Part shown: piece after piece, positions 57,013 through 64,000 of the stretch
How positions within the stretch are numbered: the first letter of the stretch is position 1
How the letters are laid out: each line of letters starts with the position of its first letter
DNA from: Artemia franciscana
Lineage: Eukaryota; Arthropoda; Branchiopoda; Anostraca; Artemiidae
Reading direction: 5' to 3'
Assembly: GCF_032884065.1 (NCBI RefSeq)
Contig: NC_088867.1
Span: 21,954,281-22,018,280, forward strand
DNA: 64,000 nt
The notes under the pieces: model-generated
Databases searched by the model: none
What the model was told of the DNA's origin: nothing
Seen by the model: the letters and a program-made list of their open reading frames with translations, nothing else
Program-made: the position numbers and the translations under genes

Positions 57013-57599
57013 CATTAGTACAAAAGAAGAAAAAAACTAAAAAAGGTAAAAACTACAAAAAAAACTAAAAAGAAAATACTAAAAAAACTAAAAAACCTAA
57101 AAAACTAAAAAAAAGGTAAAAAACTAAAAAAGAAAAAAAAGTAAAAAAAGGTAAAAACTACAAAACAAACTAAAAAGAAAAAAAAAACCAAAACTAATAA
57201 AAAAAGCTAAAAAAAACTAAAAACTGAAAAAAAAAATAAAAAAAGGAAAAAAAACTGAAGAATAAAGGAAAAAAAGAAAACTAAAAACTGGGACACAGGG
57301 AATTTAAATTACGACCGGGACACTCAAAGAGAAATTACAGACTGGGACTTTGGGACACAAATAGCGACCAGGAGATATAAATGACGACAGGGACACTCAA
57401 AGATAAATTACAGACCGGGACACAAATGACGACCGGGACACCGGGAAACAGGGAATATAAATGACGACTGGGACACTGGGACACAAATGACGACCGGAAT
57501 ACTGGGAATATAAATGACGACCGGGACACAGGGACACAACTACAAGGGGGATGCCGGGGGCACAGGGGGATATATAAATGACGACGGGGACACAGGGAA

Positions 57600-57815
57600 T
57601 GTTCGATTAGCAATCACCATCAACAAAGCTAAAGGGCAATCATTAGAATAATCAGGTATAGATCTGAATACGGATTGTTTTCCCATGGACAATTATATGT
57701 TGCATGTTCAAGAGTCGGAAAACCTGACAATCTATTTATATGCACAAACAATGGGACATCGAAGAATGTTGTATATTTGCAAGTTTTACGTAGTTAAAAA
57801 CATATAAATAAATAT
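57600..57815 (+). pseudogene. Helitron helicase C-terminal relic
   Basis: Same LAITINKA...CSRVG...MGHRRMLYICKFYVV block as above, in broken frames. Confidence 0.7.
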
Positions 57816-57949
57816 CTTTCTATATTCACAGGTGGGACACAGGGACACAACTACAATGGTGCGTAACGACTTACGCGCGCGGGGGGCTTGGGGGGCACGA
57901 AACACCCCCACCAACGAGGTTTCCACCAACAGCTAGTATATATATTTAT

Positions 57950-58160
57950 GTTTTTAAGTACGTAAAACTTGCGAATATACAACATTCTTCGCTGTCCCAT
58001 TGTCTGTGCATATAAACAGATTGTCAGGTTTACCGACTCTTGAACATGCAACATATAATTGTTCATGGGAAAAACAATCCGTATTCACATCTACACCACA
58101 TTTTTCTAATGATTGCCCTTGAACTTTGTTGATGGTGATTGCTTATCGAACATTCCCTGT
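57950..58160 (-). pseudogene. Helitron helicase relic, minus strand (1)
   Basis: Inverted copy of the helicase C-terminal block, abutting the plus-strand copy at 57936, so two Helitrons meet tail to tail here. Confidence 0.7.
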
Positions 58161-58221
58161 GTCCGCAAAGCGCCACCCCAACACTAGTTGGTGGGGGCAC
58201 CTCGCACCCCCCCCCCCAAGT

Positions 58222-58402
58222 GGTATACAACATTCTTTGCTGTCCCATTGTCTTTGCATATAAATAGATTGTCAGGTTTACCGACTCTTGAACATGCAAC
58301 ATATAATGGTCCATGGGAAAACAATCCGTATTCAGATCTATACCTCACAATTCTAATGATTGCCCTTGAGCTTTGTTGATGGTGATTGCTAATCGACCAT
58401 TC
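58222..58402 (-). pseudogene. Helitron helicase relic, minus strand (2)
   Basis: Second inverted copy, followed on its 5' side by CCGGGACAC minisatellite in inverted form (58405-58635). Confidence 0.7.
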
Positions 58403-59500
58403 CCTGTGTTGCCGTCGTCATTTAGATATCCCCCTCTGCCCCCCGGCGTCCCCGTTGTAGTTGTGTCCCTGTGTCCCGGTCGTCATTTATATTCCCTGTG
58501 TCCCGGTCGTCATTTGTGTTCCGGTGTCCCAGTCTGTGATTTCTCTTTGGGTGTCCCGGGCGTCATTTATATTCCTTGTGTCCCGGTGTCCCGGTCGTCA
58601 TTTGTGTCCCGGTGTCCCGGTCTGTATATACATTCGTTTTTGAATTGGTCTTTTTTTTAGTTTTTAGTTTTTTACCTTTTTCTTAGTTTTTTTAGTTATA
58701 CCTCATGATTCTAATGATTGCCCTTGAGCTTTGTTGATGGTGATTGCTAATCGAACATTCCCTGTGTCCCCGTCGTCATTTATATATTCCCCTGTGCCCC
58801 CCGTCGTCCCCGTTGTAGTTTTGTCCCTGTGTCCCGGTCATCATTTATATTCCGTGTCCCGGTCGTCATTTGTATCCCGGTGTCCCGGTCTGTATATACA
58901 TTCGTTTTTGGAATGGTATATGATGAAATAAATTTTTTTATTTTTCCCCTTTTTTTCTTTTTAGTTTTTTTTGGTTTTTACTTTTTTTTAGTTTTTTTTC
59001 TTTTTTCTTTTTAGTTTTTTTCTTTTTATTTTTTTAGTTTTGTTTTTCTCCTTTATTTTTCATTTTTTTTCTTTTTTTCTTTTTTTCTTTTTTTTCTTTT
59101 TTAGTTTTTTTAGCTTTTTTAGTTTTTTTATTAATTTTTAGGTTTTTTTTCTTTTTAGTTCTTTTTGTAGTTTTTACCTTTTTTTAGTTTTTTTAGTTTT
59201 TTTTACTTATGTCCTGGTCGTCATTTATACTCCCTGTGTCCCGGTCGTCATTTATGTCCCGGTGCTTTGTTGATGGTGATTGCTAATCGAACATTCCTTG
59301 TGTCCCGGTCGCTTTCTCTTTGAGTGTCCCGGTCGTCATTTATATTTCCTATGTACCGGTGTCCCGGTCGCCATTTGTGTCCCGATGTCCCGGTCTGTAA
59401 TTTCGTCAGTCGAAAACATGACGTTAGTCGACACACAAACATGACGTCACTCGACAGACAAACACACACACACACAGACAACTAATTTATATATATATAT
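58403..59500 (-). mobile_element. Minus-strand Helitron debris: minisatellite and T-rich filler
   Basis: Inverted 'gtcccggtcgtcatttatat' minisatellite (58405-58635, 58760-58910, 59215-59400), a short helicase piece (58698-58762) and T-rich filler (58935-59205). A 5'-end-like 'tatataaattagttgtctgtg' (complement) lies near 59460-59500. Confidence 0.6.
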
Positions 59501-59639
59501 ATATATATACTAGCTGTTGGGGTGGCGCTTCGCGCCCCCCCCAAGCCCCCCGCGCGCGTAAGTCGTTACGCGCCATATTAGATACGCGCCATTGTAGTTG
59601 TGTCCCTGTGCCCCACCTGTGAATAGAGATAGATATAAA

Positions 59640-59812
59640 TATATGTTTTTAACTACGTAAAACATGTGAATATACAACATTCTTCGCTGTCCCATTGTCT
59701 GTACATATAAATGGATTGTCAGGTTTACTGACTCTTGAACATGCAACATATAATTGTCCATGAGAAAAACAATCCGTATTCAGATCTATACCTCATTATT
59801 CTAATGATGTGT
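59640..59812 (-). pseudogene. Helitron helicase relic, minus strand (3)
   Basis: Inverted copy of the helicase C-terminal block. Confidence 0.7.
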
Positions 59813-60334
59813 CCCTGTGTCCCGGTCGTCATTTATATTCCCTGTGTCCCGGTCGTCATTTGTGTCCCGGTGTCCCAGTTTGTAATTTCTCTTTGAGTGT
59901 CCCGGTCGTCATTTATATTCCCTGTGTCCCGGTGTCCCGGTCGTCATTTGTGTCCCGGTGTCCCGGTCTGTAATTTCTATTCGAACAATCCCTGTGTCCC
60001 GGTCGTCATTTATATATCCCGCCTGTGCCCCCGGCGTCCCCGTTGTAGTTGTGTCCCTGTGTCCCGGTCGTCATTTATATTCCCTGTGTCCCAGTCGTGA
60101 TTTGTGTCCGGGTGTCCCAGTCTGTAATTTCTCTTTGAGGTTCCCGATCGTCACTTATATTCCCTCTGTCTCGGTCGTCATTTGTGTCCCGGTCTGTAAT
60201 TTCTCTTTGAGTGTTTTTTCTTTTTAGTTTTTTTTTTTAGTTTTTTACCTTTTTTCTTTTTTCAGTTTTCTTTTTCTTCTTTATTTTTCAGCGTCACTAT
60301 GAAGTACATATCGACGAACCTTTGTTTTTTTAAC

Positions 60335-60790
60335 TTAAATTTGGTAGACATTGATGACCTTATCCAAGTCAAAATCCCAAACCCAATCATCATCGCTATC
60401 ATTTTCAGTTTTGATATGTTTTGACTCTCGCTGTCCAGGTGGATTTTCATCTAACTGCGCGGTTTTGCGTTCTTTAGCCGCAAGCCTGTTTTCTTGCTGT
60501 TCTTGTGATTCCCCGGCACGCTTTCTTTTCTTACTTTCTATATCAGCTGCAAGCCTGTTTTCTTGCTGTTCTTGTGATTCCTCGGAACGCTTTCTTTTCT
60601 TACTTTCTCTATCAGCAGCAAGTTTTTTGGCATAAACTCTTTGAGCAGCTTCCTCGGCTGTTGCCATTGTAGGTTCTTCAGTCATTTTACAATTAAACAT
60701 TTTTCCGTGAACAAATGTCTTAAATACCGTTAATGACGTCACCGTCATAGCAAAAATGACGACAACTAACTTCATGACGTCAGTCGACAC
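60335..60790 (-). CDS. Helitron Rep N-terminal coding remnant
   Basis: 151-codon open frame. After a hydrophobic start the sequence has two near-copies of RESKKRKRSEESQEQQENRL and a third partial one, a basic, Gln/Glu-rich repeat typical of the N-termini of animal Helitron proteins, then an acidic SDDDWVWDFD end. It lies at the 5' side of the minus-strand Helitron, as expected. No Rep HUH motif follows. The first 35 residues may be read from the 5' leader. Confidence 0.5.
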   Translation of the reverse strand: MSTDVMKLVVVIFAMTVTSLTVFKTFVHGKMFNCKMTEEPTMATAEEAAQRVYAKKLAADRESKKRKRSEESQEQQENRLAADIESKKRKRAGESQEQQENRLAAKERKTAQLDENPPGQRESKHIKTENDSDDDWVWDFDLDKVINVYQI

Positions 60791-60865
60791 AGAAACATGA
60801 CGTCACCTGACAGACAGACACACAGACAGACAACTTATTTATATATATATATATATATAGATATA

Positions 60866-61479
60866 GATATATAGATATACCATTTTGAACTGTTTTTTCT
60901 TATATCTATTGTACTGAACAATTTATTTACAGTATACATTACAACATAAAACCCCTTTGGGCTTGTCAAAAGCTTGCCAGAAGGCTTTCCAAAGGGGCAG
61001 TCCAGCAAACGTAAGAAAATAAATATACTCTCATTCGAAATTTGATTCAATCTAAATTTCAATATTCAACCCGTCAACTAACAGTAGTCCCTGAATTAAC
61101 TAAAAATAAAAATAAATCAGATAATACCAATCAATCAACATTCTCCAACTTCAAGAAAAATATTTATAGCTTAATAATTTTCTTTAATAGTAGACATACA
61201 TTTAACTTTAATAACGTTTTTAGTAATTTAGTAATACTTTAGTTTCTTTGCATGTTACCTTGATATTTCTGTTCAGCAGAATCTTTTTTGGCTACTTTAC
61301 CTATTTAATGTTGAAAATACCTTTGTCTTAGAATTAAACCTTTTATTGTTTGAACTGCGTTAGTTTAGAATTATTAAGTGATCTTGAATGTATCGTAGCC
61401 ATCCAAATATCTGTTAGACGACAAGAAATAAAAAGGACAAAAATGATAAGAAAAGATAAAAAAAAGATTAAAAAAACAT
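60866..61479. other. AT-rich sequence between Helitron and Penelope-like element
   Basis: No domain-bearing ORF. Short (AT)n at 60840-60865. Nothing else called. Confidence 0.45.
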
Positions 61480-62205
61480 GAGGAGTGCATTATTTATTGG
61501 GGGTTTGGTCAATGGAAAATTTTTGCCTCCTGGGTTAAAACAACGTTTCATTAAGTTCTTGCAAATCATCCATTCCCTCGATCCCAATTTAATTTCCGCC
61601 AAAATACAAAAAAAGATATGTTAATTTCTTAAGTAAGGGCAATAACTAATCTTGTTATGAATAAAGAATAAAATAAAGAGTTTTCAAAGTTGGAAGAATG
61701 TAATTATTAGTAGAATACGTAATAAAATATATGCTAACTTAAAAAATAGTAACACTAAATCATTATTTTATAATGCTAGGATAAAACAAGCAATTGCTAA
61801 TCTACAGAATGATTTTTATAATTTTGCCGGTGGATAAAACTAATAACAATTTTGCCATAATTTGTCAGAAGCTATGCACGACTAATGTTTAAGAAAAGGT
61901 GAATTTAGAGGATGCGAATTTAATTGTTAAAACTGAGGAAATACTTAAAAAAGATTTAATATTAGAATTAATGACGATGAGAAAAATTTCTCTTTCCTAT
62001 ATTGGACTGTAAAATTTCATAAGAATCCCCCTAAACCACGATTTATTGTTGGAATAGCTAGATGTCCAACCTGCATTGCTGCTACTGACCTCTCTTTAAT
62101 TTTAAAGGAAATTATAAATAAACTTAAAACCTATTGTTCTGGTAATAAAAACTTTTCGAATTTTAATCCATATTAGAGGGTTAATAATTCACTGACGGTG
62201 ATAGA

Positions 62206-62486
62206 CTCTTGAAGGGACACAGGAATAACTACAACGGGGACGCCGGGGCACAGGGGGGATATATAAATGACAATGGGGACACAGGGAATGTTCGATTAGC
62301 AATCACCATCAACAAAGCTCAAGGGCAATCGTTAGAAAAATGCGGTATAGATCTGAATACGGATTGTTTTTCCCATGGAAAATTATGTTGCATGTTCAAG
62401 AGTCGGTAAACCTGACAATCTATTTATATGCACAGACAATGGGACAGCGAAGAATGTTGTATATTTGCAAGTTTTACGTAGTTAAA

Positions 62487-62559
<73 letters not shown>

Positions 62560-62703
62560 ATCTATATTAGCAGATGGGACACAGGGACACAACTACAATG
62601 GTGCGTAACGACTTACATGCGCGGGGGAGGGCTTTGGAGGAGGTGCAAAGCGCCCCCACCAGCTAGGTGTTGGTGTGGTGCGAAGCGCCACACCAACAGC
62701 TAG
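62206..62703 (+). mobile_element. Helitron fragment inserted in the Penelope-like element
   Basis: Minisatellite start (62206-62280), helicase relic, (TA)n (62491-62557), then the 3' hairpin and CAGCTAG|T ending at 62703. The best-preserved helicase relic in the window, with LAITINKAQGQSLEKCGIDLN uninterrupted. Confidence 0.7.
62280..62490 (+). pseudogene. Helitron helicase relic
   Basis: Open over 62209-62409 as LAITINKAQGQSLEKCGIDL then shifted at the CSRVG motif. Confidence 0.7.
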
Positions 62704-63010
62704 TACTCATATAAGATTTAATGGTAATTTGTACAAGCAAATTGTGGGAATTCCCATGGAGGGGGGGGGGGGAAATGCCAGCCCATTTATAGCTGACTTG
62801 TTTTTAAGTCAACTCGAATATAAATATATGATGGATAAGAATAATCAAAATAATTTAAAACATGTTTTGTCAAATAATAAAAGATATTTAGATGATATTT
62901 TGGTTATAAATTGTAAGGAATTTATTGATATTTCTAAAAATATATATCCATCGGAGCTTACTCTTGAACCTAGTCATGGTACTGGTCAAGAAATTTTGAG
63001 TTGGCTATTT

Positions 63011-63834
63011 GTTGTCCTAGAAACTTAGAAAAAGGCTCATTGAAAATGCTAGTGCCCTTTTTAATAGTCAAAAGGGATTGAGGGCAATTAACCCCTCTCC
63101 CGCGCAAACCATTTCCCAAAACAAATCCAATCAAAATGTTGAAATAGCCATTTTGTTCAACGTAGTTGAAAGGTCCGATAATTATCTCTTTGAGGAAATT
63201 ATTCGTCCCTGCTTGCTGCATAAAAAAAAAGAAAACAAAGATGCCATCGGTGCAGAATATCGTAGCTCAAGCAACTTATCTGGTTTTTCAAGCAAATGGA
63301 TTTTCCTCGTTATTCAAGCAAAGGGATTTTAAATTTCCTACACAAAGGTTTCGGAAAAGGTAGTTCTAATAGTGTACTTTTTGGTTTGATCCGACACTGA
63401 TTTATCGGCCTGATAAATCATCTTTGATTTGATCTGAGTTATCGGCCATTACATTCTTGTATTGGATGTGGTCGTCTCTTACCAAGTTGCTAGCCACCAC
63501 TGCAACCTAGATTTTTTTTTTGTAGTTATTGGCTATTTAATTTTTTTACTATGGGATGGGATTGTGCCCTACTAGGTTACTAGCTATTGCTGCAATTCGG
63601 ATAATGAAACGTTTTAACATGTTACAAATGAAGACATTTACACCTTACCAAGGAGTAGGGTGGTTTGGAGTCCTAAATCCTCTTAAAACCTTCTTCACTT
63701 TGAAAATTTCGCTCCTTCTTATTTCTAACTTGGGATAAATATGTTTCCCGATGAAACCAGTAATATAATCTTTGAAACAAGTACTAAGAGATTCGAGAAT
63801 CCATAATTTGTGCTGACACAAGTTACAGCTATTC
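63011..63834. other. Unassigned sequence
   Basis: ORFs of 60-84 codons without recognised domains, possibly the decayed 3' part of the Penelope-like element up to about 63365. Nothing else supported. Confidence 0.35.
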
Positions 63835-64000
63835 TGCTTTATTCGAAGTAAATGTGAGGCAAGGATGTACCACCACCAGCCTACAAACTTTCAATGTCTT
63901 CATCGAATACGCCATGGAAAGAACCACCAATCGTCTCTATTCTTGACTGCAGATTGGTGACCGAGTCCTAAGTTTTTTCTGACTTCGCAGATGATATTGC
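63835..64000 (+). mobile_element. LINE reverse-transcriptase fragment running off the window
   Basis: Reads VNVRQGCTTTSLQTFNVFIEYAME then, after a stop and shift, DRVL...SDFADDIA, the block between the VRQGC motif and the catalytic FADD of RTE/CR1-like LINEs. At least one stop and one frameshift. Cut by the window end. Confidence 0.65.

Larger units (their letters stand above)
56590..57936 (+). mobile_element. Composite Helitron with tRNA-like insert
   Basis: GC-rich 3'-end-like DNA (56590-56690), a 5' end at about 56700 ('catatataaaaataagttgt'), 'gtcgactgacgtcatg' repeats, tRNA-like insert, A-rich filler, minisatellite (57290-57600), helicase relic (57600-57815) and a 3' end with AGCTAG|T at 57936. 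Confidence 0.6.
59513..60865 (-). mobile_element. Helitron, minus strand, with Rep N-terminal relic
   Basis: 3' end CTAGCTGTTGG at 59513 and 5' end 'tataaataagttgtctgtct' (complement) near 60840-60865. It holds the helicase relic (59640-59812), minisatellite (59815-60215) and an N-terminal coding relic (60335-60790). The catalytic middle of the Rep/helicase is deleted. Confidence 0.7.
61480..63010 (+). mobile_element. Penelope-like retroelement, decayed, split by a Helitron fragment
   Basis: Left piece (61480-62205): broken frames with IYWTVKFHKNPPKPRFIVG, CPT...ATDLSLILKEIINKLKTYCSG and NPYWRVNNS, which match the fingers region of Penelope-type reverse transcriptase. Right piece (62704-63010): YKQIVGIPM, ASPFIADLFLSQLEYKY, the catalytic RYLDDILVIN and IYPSELTLE. 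YxDD with this context is characteristic of Penelope-like elements. A run of extra G bases disrupts the GIPMG motif, and the segment between the pieces is partly missing. No GIY-YIG endonuclease was seen. Confidence 0.7.

Overview
The window is invertebrate nuclear DNA: AT-rich, intron-bearing and packed with transposons of every major class. The only complete host gene is an actin (46836-47963). An exon of an inositol 1,4,5-trisphosphate (IP3) receptor gene lies on the same strand at 40078-43047, split by a LINE. The Helitron style, a dispersed fold-back repeat and the actin look like an arthropod, perhaps a branchiopod crustacean such as Artemia. That assignment is a recollection-based inference, not a search result.

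Layout. 1-1015: decayed tandem satellite. 2417-33318: one very large Mutator-like (MULE) DNA transposon with about 1.7 kb terminal inverted repeats and a perfect 9-bp target duplication (GTATAGGGA). Its single minus-strand gene encodes, in order, a protein kinase, a RecQ-type helicase with zinc and winged-helix parts, a Cys/His zinc finger and a MULE DDE transposase, about 1,625 codons. A 17.3-kb Ty3/Gypsy-type LTR retroelement (8052-25371, opposite strand, 4-bp duplication CTAT) sits inside that gene, within the zinc finger. Without the LTR element the MULE is about 13.6 kb.

The LTR element has near-identical LTRs (about 0.5 percent difference, so young), gag, pol and an env-like membrane segment. 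It also has an unusual accessory block: a DEDD-exonuclease-like ORF, an ORF ending in a SOCS box, and an ORF matching the C-terminal half of AKAP7-type 2H phosphoesterases. These are domain readings by eye. A shared role in countering host defence is inference only.

33319-46100: mostly AT-rich intron-like DNA with a second satellite block, fold-back repeats, the LINE-split IP3-receptor exon, a (TA)n tract and LINE debris. 46786-47963: actin with a 5'-UTR intron acceptor. 48250-62703: a Helitron graveyard. It contains head-to-tail non-autonomous copies (two adjacent ones nearly identical), A-rich low-complexity DNA, a CCGGGACAC-type minisatellite, tRNA-like inserts, and relics of the Helitron Rep/helicase protein on both strands. 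61480-63010: Penelope-like element split by a Helitron fragment. The last 165 bases are a LINE reverse-transcriptase fragment running off the window.

Most promising: the kinase-RecQ-transposase fusion in a bounded MULE, and the accessory gene set of the giant LTR element.
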